This document shows positions 35,141 to 41,965 of a stretch of 41,965 nucleotides of DNA, piece after piece. The DNA lies in contig NZ_BONF01000063.1 of NCBI RefSeq assembly GCF_016862575.1, positions 1-41,965 of the forward strand, given 5' to 3'. A model generated the notes under the pieces. The model did no database searches and was not told the origin of the DNA. It saw nothing but the letters and a program-made list of their open reading frames with translations. The translations under genes were made by a program, and so were the position numbers. Source of the DNA: Catellatospora bangladeshensis. GTDB taxonomy: Bacteria > Actinomycetota > Actinomycetes > Mycobacteriales > Micromonosporaceae. Numbering within the stretch: position 1 is the stretch's first letter; the number at the start of each line of letters is the position of its first letter.

Positions 35141-35170
35141 TTGACGCGGACGAGGGACTGGCCTTACAGT
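35141..35170 (+). promoter_or_regulatory. tetR promoter
   Basis: TTGACG (35141-35146), an 18-bp spacer and TACAGT (35165-35170), about 25 bp before the start codon and directly beside the 23-bp array. Confidence 0.55.
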
Positions 35171-35194
35171 CTTTGATCTGGTAAGGAGTACGCC

Positions 35195-35758
35195 GTGACC
35201 GCTGTGGCACAGGAACGCACGCGGCAGCGCCTGCTCGACGAGGCCTGCCGGCTGTTCGCCATGCACAGCTTCGCGGGCACCTCGCTGCAGATGATCGCGG
35301 ACACCCTCGGTGTGACGAAGGCCGCCATCTACCACCACTTCAAGACCCGCGACGAGATCCTCACCGCGGTGATCCAGCCCGCCATCGAGGAGCTGCGCAC
35401 CGCGATCGCCGTCGCCGAGGTGCAGCGCACCCCCGCCGCCCGGGCCGACGCCATGCTGAGCGGCATGGTCGACCTGACCGTCAAGCACCGGGCGCTGATC
35501 GGCATGATCGGCATGGACGCCGGGGTGACCAGCGCGCTGCAGAGCCACCCGGACATCGTCGAGCTGATCCAGCGCCCCGCCGAGCTCATGCGCCTCGACG
35601 GCACCCCCGGCGCCGAGATCAACGCCACCATCGCGCTGGCCGGCATCGCCACCGCCGCCTCGTCGCCCGTGCTGCAACACCACGACCAGGCCGAACTCCG
35701 CGAGCACCTGCTCGCCGCCGGCCGCCGCGTCCTCGGCCTCCGCACCCGCCGCTCCTGA
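35195..35758 (+). CDS. TetR-family repressor
   Basis: 187 residues from GTG 35195 with AAGGAG 9 nt upstream. The N-terminal DNA-binding domain is typical: RTRQRLLDEACRLFAMHSFAGTSLQMIADTLGVTKAAIYHHFKTRDEIL (residues 9-57). The C-terminal part is a helical ligand and dimer domain with no specific signature. It diverges from the MMPL exporter gene, the usual setting for a repressor that senses the exported compound and controls both genes. The five-unit 23-bp array between them is the expected binding region. Confidence 0.93.
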   Translation: MTAVAQERTRQRLLDEACRLFAMHSFAGTSLQMIADTLGVTKAAIYHHFKTRDEILTAVIQPAIEELRTAIAVAEVQRTPAARADAMLSGMVDLTVKHRALIGMIGMDAGVTSALQSHPDIVELIQRPAELMRLDGTPGAEINATIALAGIATAASSPVLQHHDQAELREHLLAAGRRVLGLRTRRS

Positions 35759-35800
35759 GCCTCCCCGCGCACCGCCGCCTGCCCCGCCCCGCGTCGCCCG

Positions 35801-35864
35801 AGGTGCAGTTTCGGGGAAACTGCACCTCTTCGCGGTCTCCGAGCTGCAGTTTCCCCGAAACTGC
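35801..35864. repeat. Double palindrome, REP-like element
   Basis: AGGTGCAGTTTC-GGG-GAAACTGCACCT (35801-35827) is a perfect hairpin. A second perfect hairpin, GCAGTTTC-CCC-GAAACTGC, lies at 35846-35864. The two are also complementary to each other, so the whole can fold into one long stem. It sits 42 bp after the tetR stop and may terminate it, but its form is that of an interspersed palindromic element. Confidence 0.75.
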
Positions 35865-36054
35865 GAAGGACCCGCGGCGCGGGAGGCCGGCCCGAACGCA
35901 GCCTGGACGAACGCTGTGCGCGAATCGGGCAGATCGCGCCACGGCGGGCCGGATCGCCGCCGGATTGCCAGGATCGGTGCAGGTTGTCCGGGCACGGTTC
36001 CGAGGTTCGCCGGTCAGCGTCGAGGCACACCGATCGCAAGGAGGCGAAACGAAC

Positions 36055-36489
36055 ATGGTGAAGCTCTCGAAGAAGACGCTGGTCACGGTGGGCGCGGCCG
36101 GGGTGCTGGCGCTCGGTATCGCCGTACCCACCGCGGCCATGGCGGCCGACCGGGACACCGGCAGCAGCTCGGCCCAGCAGGGCAGGCAGGAACATCAGCA
36201 GCAGTTCGCCGCGGCGCTGGCCAAGGAGCTGGGCGTGGACGAGGCCAAGGTCACCGCGGCCCTGGAGAAGGTGCGCACCCAGCTGCACCCGGACGGGAAG
36301 AGCGGCGAGAAGAAGAACGGCTCGGCCGACCGCACGGCGCAGCTCAAGGAGCGGCTGGCCGCGGCGGTCAAGGAGGGCAAGCTGACCCAGGCCGAGGCCG
36401 ACGCGATCAGCAAGGCCGCCGAAGCCGGTGTGCTCGGCGGCCACACCAGGGGGTCGGACCGGAACTCCTCCGGCCGGTCCGGCGAGTGA
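36055..36489 (+). CDS. Small secreted helical protein, function unknown
   Basis: 144 residues from ATG 36055, with AAGGAGG upstream. The signal peptide is MVKLSKKTLVTVGAAGVLALGIAVPTAAMA, with a likely cut at AMA-A. The mature part is highly charged and helical with two similar helix-turn units: FAAALAKELGVDEAKVTAALEKVRTQL and LKERLAAAVKEGKLTQAEADAISKAAEAG. This pattern resembles DUF2680-like secreted proteins of Gram-positive bacteria. No cysteine or catalytic motif is present. It appears monocistronic with a terminator just after. Confidence 0.8.
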   Translation: MVKLSKKTLVTVGAAGVLALGIAVPTAAMAADRDTGSSSAQQGRQEHQQQFAAALAKELGVDEAKVTAALEKVRTQLHPDGKSGEKKNGSADRTAQLKERLAAAVKEGKLTQAEADAISKAAEAGVLGGHTRGSDRNSSGRSGE

Positions 36490-36491
36490 GC

Positions 36492-36529
36492 GTGCGGCGG
36501 CGCCGGAAGAGGTGCCGGCGCCACCGCAC
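36492..36529 (+). terminator. Terminator of the small secreted protein gene
   Basis: GTGCGGCGGCGCCGG pairs with 36515-36529 at 14 of 15 positions, directly after the stop codon. Confidence 0.75.
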
Positions 36530-36860
36530 CTCATGGGGGTGATGAGGTAGTGCTCCGCCACGGGCGGCGGCTTGCGGGATGTAGGGGCGTCCCGGAAGCC
36601 GCCGCCCGTCCCCATGCGCCGTTCGCCGCCGCGCAGCCGCCGTTGGGCGCAAAGTCCACCCGAACGCATCGATAGCCGCCGGTACGCCGCCGCGTCGGCC
36701 TTAGGCTGCCGCGCGGGAGCCGAACGGACCGCACCGGGATCGCGGCCGTCTGTCAGCTGCCGAGGGCACCCCGCCGTGCGACGCGGGGACGGCAGAGCTC
36801 GTCCGCGCAGGCGCGGCAGATCCGCCCTGCCTGCGCACCCGTTTCGAGGAGCGCAAGCTC
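36530..36860 (+). other. Gene-free stretch upstream of the CE1 gene with a second hairpin
   Basis: The 371-bp gap contains, besides the terminator, a perfect 14-bp inverted repeat (ACGGGCGGCGGCTT at 36560-36573 and its complement at 36596-36609) with a 22-nt loop. It may be a second terminator or a structured leader. The remaining 250 bp show no credible reading frame and no TTCCGGAA site. Confidence 0.5.
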
Positions 36861-38174
36861 ATGAAGCTACGCAAGGCTCTCTACGCCGTGTGGGCGGCGC
36901 TGGCCGCCGTCATCGCGGCAACGGTGGTGATGGTGGCGTCGCCGGCCGCGCAGGCCGCCACGCTCACCGAGGTCACCAACTTCGGCGCCAACCCCGGCAA
37001 CCTGCGCATGTACCTCTACGTGCCGAACAACGTCGCGCCCCGGCCCGGCCTGCTGGTGGCGGTGCACTACTGCACCGGCAGCGGCCCGGCGTTCTACAGC
37101 GGCTCGGACTTCGCGCGCCTGGCCGACCAGTACGGCTTCATCGTGGTCTACCCCTCGGTGACCGCCAGCGACGGCTGCTTCGACGTGGCGTCCAGCGCGA
37201 CGCTCACGCACAACGGCGGCGGCGACTCGCTGAGCATCGTGTCGATGACGAAGTACGTGCAGCAGAACTACAACGCCGACCCGAACCGGACCTACGCCAC
37301 GGGTGTCTCGTCCGGCGCGATGATGACCAACGTGCTGCTCGGCGCGTACCCGGACGTCTTCAAGGCGGGCTCGGCGTTCGCGGGGGTGCCGTTCGCCTGC
37401 TTCGCCGGGTCGAGCAAGTGGAACAGCCAGTGCGCGCAGGGGCAGCTCATCCGCACCGCGCAGGCCTGGGGTGATCTGGTGCGCAACGCCTACCCCGGGT
37501 ACACCGGGGCGCGGCCGCGGATGCAGCTGTGGCACGGCACCAACGACGAGATCCTGCACTACAACAACTTCGGCGAGGAGATCAAGCAGTGGACGAACGT
37601 CCACGGCCTGAGCCAGACGCCGACCACGACCGACACCCCGCAGTCGGGCTGGACCCGCACCCGCTACGCCAACGGCTCCGGCCAGGTGATGGTGGAGGCG
37701 ATCAGCATGGCGAACACGTCGCACAACCTGCCGGTGCAGTACGCCGCCGCGGTCGCGTTCTTCGGCCTGAACACGACCAGCCCGTCGCCGTCGGCGTCCC
37801 CGTCGCGGCCGCCGTCGCCGAGCCCCTCGGTGTCGCCGTCCACGCCGCCGTCGCCGAGCCCGTCCAGCCCGCCGCCGCCCGGCGGCTGCACCGCCACGTT
37901 CACCGTCGCCAGCCAGTGGGGCGCGGGGTATGTGGCGGCGGTGCGGGTGACCGCAGGTTCGTCGGGGACCAACGGCTGGCGGGTCACGCTGCCGCTGCCG
38001 TCCGGCAACACCGTCGTCAACTCCTGGAACGGCCAGTTCAGCGGAACCACGGGCACGATCCAGGTGACGAACGTCAGCTACAACGGCCGCCTGAGCGCGG
38101 GCGGTTACACCGAGTTCGGCTACCAGGCCAACGGCGCGGTCCCCAGCCCCGCCCTGACCTGCACCGCGCTCTGA
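36861..38174 (+). CDS. Secreted CE1-type esterase (PHB-depolymerase-like) with CBM2
   Basis: 437 residues from ATG 36861, GAGGAGCG upstream. The signal peptide is LYAVWAALAAVIAATVVMVASPAAQA. The catalytic part (about 33-305) is of the PHB-depolymerase/feruloyl-esterase fold: MYLYVPNNVAPRPGLLVAVHYCTGSG, then the nucleophile GVSSGAMMTN (Ser150), LWHGTNDEI (probable Asp) and NTSHNLP (probable His). A Ser/Pro linker (about 308-340) leads to a CBM2 bounded by cysteines (CTATFTVASQWGAGYVAAV to ALTC). Such enzymes remove acetyl or feruloyl groups from xylan outside the cell. It lacks the TTCCGGAA operator of the nearby xylan genes, so its control may differ. Confidence 0.85.
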   Translation: MKLRKALYAVWAALAAVIAATVVMVASPAAQAATLTEVTNFGANPGNLRMYLYVPNNVAPRPGLLVAVHYCTGSGPAFYSGSDFARLADQYGFIVVYPSVTASDGCFDVASSATLTHNGGGDSLSIVSMTKYVQQNYNADPNRTYATGVSSGAMMTNVLLGAYPDVFKAGSAFAGVPFACFAGSSKWNSQCAQGQLIRTAQAWGDLVRNAYPGYTGARPRMQLWHGTNDEILHYNNFGEEIKQWTNVHGLSQTPTTTDTPQSGWTRTRYANGSGQVMVEAISMANTSHNLPVQYAAAVAFFGLNTTSPSPSASPSRPPSPSPSVSPSTPPSPSPSSPPPPGGCTATFTVASQWGAGYVAAVRVTAGSSGTNGWRVTLPLPSGNTVVNSWNGQFSGTTGTIQVTNVSYNGRLSAGGYTEFGYQANGAVPSPALTCTAL

Positions 38175-38190
38175 CCTGACGCTCCATGAC

Positions 38191-38231
38191 GAGAGCGCCC
38201 TGCCACGCTCCACGACAGGCAGGGCGCTCTC
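38191..38231. terminator. Bidirectional terminator
   Basis: A perfect 14-bp stem (GAGAGCGCCCTGCC and its complement) with a 13-nt loop between the convergent CE1 and CE4 genes. Confidence 0.9.
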
Positions 38232-38244
38232 GCCACGCAGCGGG

Positions 38245-38850
38245 TCAGCAGCCCTCGGGGAGGGTGAAGCGGTAGCCCCGGGACTTCAGGACGGGGATGA
38301 CCTGGTCGACGGCGTCGACGGTCTGGCTGCGGTCGCCGCCGCCGTCGTGCATGAGCACCACCGCGCCGGGCGTGACGCCGTCCAGCAGGCGGCGGGCGAG
38401 TTCCTCGGTGCCCGGCGGCTCCCAGTCGGTGATGGCCAGCCGCCAGCCGAGCGGGCGCATGCCCAGCGACGCGGCGACCTGCGGCGACCCGCCCCACGCG
38501 CCGAACGGGGCGCGGAAGTACGGGATGCGCGCATGCGGCACGGCCCTGCGGATGGCGGCACTGGCCTGTTCGAGGTCGGCCCGGATCTGCTCGGGGGTCA
38601 GGGCGCTCAGGTCGTCGTGGTGCATGCTGTGGTTGCTCAGTGTGTGCCCCGCGGCGGCGATCCTGCGCACCACGTCGGGGTGCTGCTCGACGTGGTCGCC
38701 CCAGAGGCAGAAGACCGCCTTGACGTGGTGCTCGCGCAGCACGTCGAGCAGGCGCAGGGTGTCGGCCGGGTTGGGGCCGTCGTCGAAGGTGAAGCTGACC
38801 ACGTCGCCGTGGCCGCGTGCGCTGTCGATGATGTCGGCGTACGAGGGCAT
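38245..38850 (-). CDS. CE4 polysaccharide deacetylase, probable acetylxylan esterase
   Basis: 201 residues from ATG 38848-38850, which has GGAAAGG upstream; the frame stays open to 38943 without a ribosome site. NodB motifs are complete: motif 1 TFDDGP (Asp23, Asp24), motif 2 SNHSMHH (His74, His78), motif 3 YFRAPFGAWGG, then WRLAITDWEPPG and VVLMHDGGGDRSQTV with the catalytic His. There is no signal peptide. CE4 enzymes remove acetyl groups from chitin, peptidoglycan or xylan. The promoter shares its operator with the GH10 xylanase gene and lies in a xylan locus, so acetylxylan is the favoured substrate; this is inference. Confidence 0.87.
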   Translation of the reverse strand: MPSYADIIDSARGHGDVVSFTFDDGPNPADTLRLLDVLREHHVKAVFCLWGDHVEQHPDVVRRIAAAGHTLSNHSMHHDDLSALTPEQIRADLEQASAAIRRAVPHARIPYFRAPFGAWGGSPQVAASLGMRPLGWRLAITDWEPPGTEELARRLLDGVTPGAVVLMHDGGGDRSQTVDAVDQVIPVLKSRGYRFTLPEGC

Positions 38851-38889
38851 GCGGTGGCCTTTCCGGGACTGGCTCCATTCGCCACAGTC

Positions 38890-38940
38890 ATTCTTTGGCG
38901 GGCGTTTCCGCAGCGTCAACAACTTCCGGAAACTTTCGCG
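38890..38940 (-). promoter_or_regulatory. CE4 promoter with TTCCGGAA operator
   Basis: On the minus strand: CGAAAGTTTCCGGAAGTTG, where TTCCGGAA occupies 38924-38931, then TTGACG (38914-38919) after a 4-nt gap, an 18-bp spacer, and AAGAAT (38890-38895). The start codon follows 40 bp later. Confidence 0.65.
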
Positions 38941-39209
38941 CATCGGATCGAGCGATCATGTGTCGTGGCAATCCAACGCCTGCCTGATGGCGCACCATCG
39001 TGGAGGGATCTCGGACGGATCGTGCCCCGAAAGTTTGCGATAATCATTGACGGCCCCGGATGGCAGGGGCAATACTGCGGACGCGTCCGGGCCGTCCGAG
39101 GGGCCCGGCGACGGCGGCGTTGCGACCAGGTGTGGTCGGCGGAGTAGGGCCTTCCGGCCGCATCCGCGGCGTTCGGCGTCACGCCTCATCCGGGGGCGGA
39201 GCAGAAGAA
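38941..39209. other. Gene-free stretch between CE4 and GH10
   Basis: About 270 bp between the CE4 operator and the GH10 terminator. Open frames on the plus strand here are Arg/Gly-rich and read like noncoding high-GC sequence. The only structure seen is the orphan promoter element at 39028-39076. Confidence 0.55.
39028..39076 (+). promoter_or_regulatory. Orphan operator-promoter element
   Basis: CGAAAGTTT (39028-39036), ten bases, TTGACG (39047-39052), then 17-18 bp to CAATACT (39070-39076). This repeats the layout of the CE4 promoter on the opposite strand, but the TTCCGGAA palindrome is degraded (GTTTGCGATAA). The spacer contains a small hairpin (GCCCC/GGGGC). No credible gene follows on the plus strand. 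Confidence 0.4.
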
Positions 39210-39241
39210 GGGGCCGGCCCACCTCACGGCGGACCGGCCCC
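39210..39241 (-). terminator. Terminator of the GH10 gene
   Basis: GGGGCCGG (39210-39217) pairs with CCGGCCCC (39234-39241), 18 bp after the GH10 stop. Confidence 0.6.
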
Positions 39242-39258
39242 GAACCCTGCGGTGCCGG

Positions 39259-40446
39259 TTACCGGCGCGGCCGCTGCGGGATGCGCGGCAGCACGTACGG
39301 CGCGCCGCTGTAGATGAGGTCGCCCTTCATCAGGTTGTACGCCCGCTTCGGCTGGTAGTTCTCGTCGTAGATGTTGGCCAGGCCCTCGCTGCCGAACCAG
39401 TTGGGCACCCACGAGTACTTGTCGGTGAAGCCCCACACCGTGAACGACAGGCAGTGCCGGTCGGCCAGGCAGGCCTGCAGCAGCACGCTGTAGTTCGCGG
39501 CCGACGCCTGCAGGCGCGGGTTGATCTCGTTGGAGTCGCCGTTCTCCATCGCCTCGGTGATCTGGCTGCGCACGTCGACCTCGGTGAACGCGGTGGCCAG
39601 GCCGAGGTCGGCGAACTTCTTCAGCGCCGCGGCGACCTGGAGCGTGTCGAAGTTGCCGTACTGCGTGCCGAGGTGGCCCTGGCTGCCGACGCCGTCGATC
39701 GGCACGCCGGCCGCGAGCAGCTGCTTGGCCATGTCGTACACGAACTGGGTCTTGTCGTTGGCCGGGTCGCCGGAGCCGAACGCCTCGATGTTGTAGTCGT
39801 TGTAGAACAGCAGCGCCTTCGGGTCGGCGGCGCGGGCCCAGCGGAACGCGTCGGCGACGTAGTCAGGGCCCAGGTGCTGCGCCCAGAAACCCTTGTAGTG
39901 CAGGGTGGACGGGGTGTCCCAAGGGTCGCTGACGGCCTCGTTGACCACGTCCCACTGCCAGATCTTGCCCTTGAAGTGTTTGACCACGTTGGTGATGTGG
40001 TTCTTGAGGATGTCGCGCAGCTCGGCGGTGCTGATCGAGCCGTCGGCCACGCCGGAGGTGAGCCAGCCGGGCAGCTGGTTGTGCCAGACCAGCACGTGGC
40101 CGCGTACCCGCTGGTTGTTCTGCTTGGCGAAGGCGATCAGCTCGTCGGCCGGGCCCCAGTTGTAGACGCCGCGGGTGGGCTCCAGGCTCTCCCACTTCAT
40201 CACGTTCTCCGCGGTGACGGTGGAGAACTGCGATGCGGTGAGCTGCCGGTACTGCGGGTCGGCGGGGTCGTTGAGCGCGGCCATGTCGACCGCGGTGCCG
40301 ATGAAGAGGTCGTGGCGCATGCCGAGGGTACGCAGGCTCTGGTCGGCCGGGTTCGGCTGGTGACCGGCCGTGGCGGGCAGCGTGTTGAGCGCGCCGAGGG
40401 TCGCGACCGCGGCCACGCCGGTGGCGATCCACCGTCTGAGCAACAT
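39259..40446 (-). CDS. Secreted GH10 endo-1,4-beta-xylanase
   Basis: 395 residues from ATG 40444-40446, preceded by GGAAGGA. The signal peptide is short (LLRRWIATGVAAVATLGALNTLPATAG). The GH10 barrel fills the rest: TAENVMKWESLEP, RGHVLVWHNQLPGWL, acid/base Glu170 in WQWDVVNEAV, FYNDYNIE, and nucleophile Glu289 in FTEVDVR, then CLSFTVWGFTDKYSWVP. It cuts internal beta-1,4 bonds of xylan outside the cell. No carbohydrate-binding module is attached, unlike the esterases in this window. Its strong-looking promoter carries several TTCCGGAA-type sites. The upstream GH43 gene on the same strand ends in its own terminator, so the xylanase is a separate transcript. Confidence 0.95.
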   Translation of the reverse strand: MLLRRWIATGVAAVATLGALNTLPATAGHQPNPADQSLRTLGMRHDLFIGTAVDMAALNDPADPQYRQLTASQFSTVTAENVMKWESLEPTRGVYNWGPADELIAFAKQNNQRVRGHVLVWHNQLPGWLTSGVADGSISTAELRDILKNHITNVVKHFKGKIWQWDVVNEAVSDPWDTPSTLHYKGFWAQHLGPDYVADAFRWARAADPKALLFYNDYNIEAFGSGDPANDKTQFVYDMAKQLLAAGVPIDGVGSQGHLGTQYGNFDTLQVAAALKKFADLGLATAFTEVDVRSQITEAMENGDSNEINPRLQASAANYSVLLQACLADRHCLSFTVWGFTDKYSWVPNWFGSEGLANIYDENYQPKRAYNLMKGDLIYSGAPYVLPRIPQRPRR

Positions 40447-40578
40447 GAGCGTTCCTTCCGTGAGGACGGTCGACGGGGTGTCGACGGAGGTGCACGGGGG
40501 ATTGCGTGGTGCGTGGGCGTCGCGGACCGCGAGGGCACGAAAGGGGCGGTGCGGTCCGATCGGGAGCGACGCCGAGAG

Positions 40579-40655
40579 TTCCGGAATCTGTTCCGTAACT
40601 TGGCCGGAACATTACGACCGCCGATGCGGGTCGTCAACCGGAGGAAGTTCCGGAA
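40579..40655 (-). promoter_or_regulatory. GH10 promoter with multiple TTCCGGAA sites
   Basis: On the minus strand: TTCCGGAA (40648-40655), 10 nt, TTGACG (40632-40637), a 17-bp spacer and TAATGT (40609-40614), a near-consensus promoter. A second TTCCGGAA lies at 40579-40586, downstream of the expected transcript start. Degraded half-sites (GTTACGGAAC and GTTCCGGCC) lie between. The start codon is about 155 bp after the probable transcript start. Confidence 0.7.
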
Positions 40656-40663
40656 ATAGCAGT

Positions 40664-40697
40664 CCGGTGCCGTGACGCGCCCACGTCACGGCACCGG
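40664..40697 (-). terminator. Terminator of the GH43 gene
   Basis: CCGGTGCCGTGAC pairs perfectly with 40685-40697 (13 bp, 8-nt loop), 6 bp after the GH43 stop and just before the GH10 promoter. Confidence 0.85.
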
Positions 40698-40702
40698 AAG
40701 TT

Positions 40703-41965
40703 TCAGTGTTCCAGGTAGGTGGCGTGGTCGAAGTCGGCGTACACGCCGTCGTTGCCGAGGTCCTGCACCCACAGCCCGAGGAACGCGCCGGTGAAGCCCC
40801 ACGCCGCCGGCTCGCCGTCGATGATCAGGGCCGCGTGCTCGTCGGACAGGATCGTCGCGTCCAGCTCGACCGGCAGCTCCCGCCAGCCGTCGCCGAGGTC
40901 GTAGGCGAAGCGCACCACCGGCCCGTCATACGCCGCGCGCAGCCCGACCCGCCCGGCCGTGCTCGCGTCCACGGTGAGCTCCGGGTAGACCGTGCGCCGG
41001 CCGCTGTCGGAGCTGAGCAGCTCCAGCACCGCCCGGCCGTCGTCGGCCCGCGTCAGGTAGAGGTAGTACCAGTTCAGCGTGTTGTAGTACGCGGTGATCC
41101 CGGCCAGGTGCCGGTGGTCGCGCGGGTCGAACTCGACGGCCGTCTCCAGCGAGCACCGCTCGGCGCCCACCCGCCGCGCGACCAGGCTCGGGGTCTGCTT
41201 GCCGACCGGCGACTGCCCGCCGCGCACGCGCAGGTGCGAGGGGCGCGAGCGCAGGTCGATCCAGTCCGGTGTGGCGGGACGGCGCAGCGTGGACCAGCAG
41301 ACGGACAGCGCCGGGCCGTCGAAGTGGTCGGTGGCGGGCTCGTCCGGCCAGGGGTGGGCGGGCAGGTCGGGGGCCTGGTACTCGTCGGCGGGGATGCCGC
41401 CGGGGACGCTCGGCCAGCCGCCGTCGGGCCAGTCCACCCGCTGGATCGCCGTCTCGCGGCCCAGCACGCAGTTGCCGCGCGGCCCGTACGGGCGTGCGAC
41501 CAGGTGCGCCAGGTACCACTCGCCGCCCTGGGTCTGCACCAGGCTGCCGTGCCCGGCCTTCTGCAACCGCAGGTCGGGCCGGTCCACCGAGGTCAGCAGC
41601 GGCCCGGCCGGGTCCACCTCGTACGGCCCCAGCAGGTTGCGCGAACGCGCCACGGTGACCTGGTGCTCCCAGCTGGTGCCGCCCTCGGCGGTGACCAGCC
41701 AGTACCAGCCGTCGCGGCGGTACAGGTGCGGGCCCTCGGTCAGCCCCGCCGCGGTGCCCCGGAAGATGATCTGCGCGTTGCCGACGAGCTGCCGCTTTTC
41801 CCGGTCGTAGCGCTGGATCTCGATGCCGCCGAAGCGGTCCCGGCCCGGCCGCCAGTCCGCGCTCATCGACAGCAGCCAGGTGGTGCCGTCCTCGTCGTGG
41901 AACAGGGCGGCGTCGAACCCGTGCGAGTGCAACGGCACCGGGTCCGACCACGGCCCGCTGATGTC
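40703..41965 (-). CDS. GH43 beta-xylosidase/arabinofuranosidase with C-terminal beta-sandwich (5' end off window)
   Basis: The frame is open to the window edge, giving 420 visible residues without a certain start. A GTG at 41936-41938 is internal, because the preceding residues (DISGPWSDPV) continue the family sequence. GH43 blades are clear: GFDAALFHDEDGTTWLL with the second conserved Asp, LTEGPHLYRRDGWYWLVTAEGG with the general-acid Glu, and GHGSLVQTQGGEWYLAHL. The nucleophilic base Asp of the first blade is off the edge. From about residue 195 a C-terminal beta-sandwich (DUF1349-like) follows (DHFDGPALSVCWSTLRRP...). This plan matches xylan 1,4-beta-xylosidases acting on short xylo-oligosaccharides. 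Confidence 0.88.
   Translation of the reverse strand, partial: DISGPWSDPVPLHSHGFDAALFHDEDGTTWLLSMSADWRPGRDRFGGIEIQRYDREKRQLVGNAQIIFRGTAAGLTEGPHLYRRDGWYWLVTAEGGTSWEHQVTVARSRNLLGPYEVDPAGPLLTSVDRPDLRLQKAGHGSLVQTQGGEWYLAHLVARPYGPRGNCVLGRETAIQRVDWPDGGWPSVPGGIPADEYQAPDLPAHPWPDEPATDHFDGPALSVCWSTLRRPATPDWIDLRSRPSHLRVRGGQSPVGKQTPSLVARRVGAERCSLETAVEFDPRDHRHLAGITAYYNTLNWYYLYLTRADDGRAVLELLSSDSGRRTVYPELTVDASTAGRVGLRAAYDGPVVRFAYDLGDGWRELPVELDATILSDEHAALIIDGEPAAWGFTGAFLGLWVQDLGNDGVYADFDHATYLEH

Noticed and set aside
39047-39317. Two 85-88 residue plus-strand frames after the orphan promoter
   Set aside because: Arg/Gly-rich, no ribosome site, and overlapping the GH10 terminator and gene end; composition is that of noncoding high-GC DNA.

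Overview
The window is high-GC DNA with many GTG/TTG starts, several leaderless-looking -10/start pairs, CBM2-tailed secreted enzymes, a FurA-KatG pair and an LppU/SCO3897-like protein. This fits a filamentous actinobacterium, most likely Micromonosporaceae (Catellatospora/Actinoplanes type). The assignment is inferred from gene style only. I saw no tRNA, rRNA, CRISPR array, transposase or integrase.

Layout. 1-2.6 kb: a divergent pair of small operons. Leftward are two Cys-rich mini-proteins and an edge-truncated protein with WH/HH motifs; rightward are an XRE-TPR regulator and a coupled small protein. 2.6-4.4 kb: a PadR regulator and a polytopic membrane protein behind a 9-bp inverted-repeat operator. 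4.5-8.7 kb: a Nudix hydrolase, a TPR protein and a HelD/HelR-type RNA polymerase-associated ATPase. 8.9-10.5 kb: a fused two-domain ABC permease with no partner genes. 10.6-13.4 kb: furA-katG. 13.5-24.9 kb: secreted and envelope functions, namely a CE15-CBM2 esterase, a membrane-anchored surface protein, a secreted lipase, a secreted subtilase, an LppU-like protein, a membrane protein, a NarL-type two-component system and another membrane protein.

25.0-32.6 kb (minus strand) is the most unusual part. Five genes are joined by 4-nt stop/start overlaps and one 15-nt gap: TPR protein, EACC1-like mini membrane protein, CHAT protease-STAND NTPase, TPR protein, TPR protein. A leaderless SAM methyltransferase lies just upstream. 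The layout looks like an NLR-like NTP-dependent conflict system whose repeat sensor modules are encoded as separate proteins.

32.7-35.8 kb: an MMPL exporter diverges from a TetR regulator across a 278-bp region holding five tandem 23-bp units. 36-42 kb: a small secreted protein, then xylan-degrading functions: CE1-CBM2 esterase, CE4 deacetylase, GH10 xylanase and an edge-truncated GH43 beta-xylosidase. CE15, CE4 and GH10 share a TTCCGGAA palindrome beside a TTGACG -35 box, which suggests one xylan-responsive regulator. A fourth, related element at 39.03 kb has no gene behind it. Strong inverted-repeat terminators separate most transcription units.
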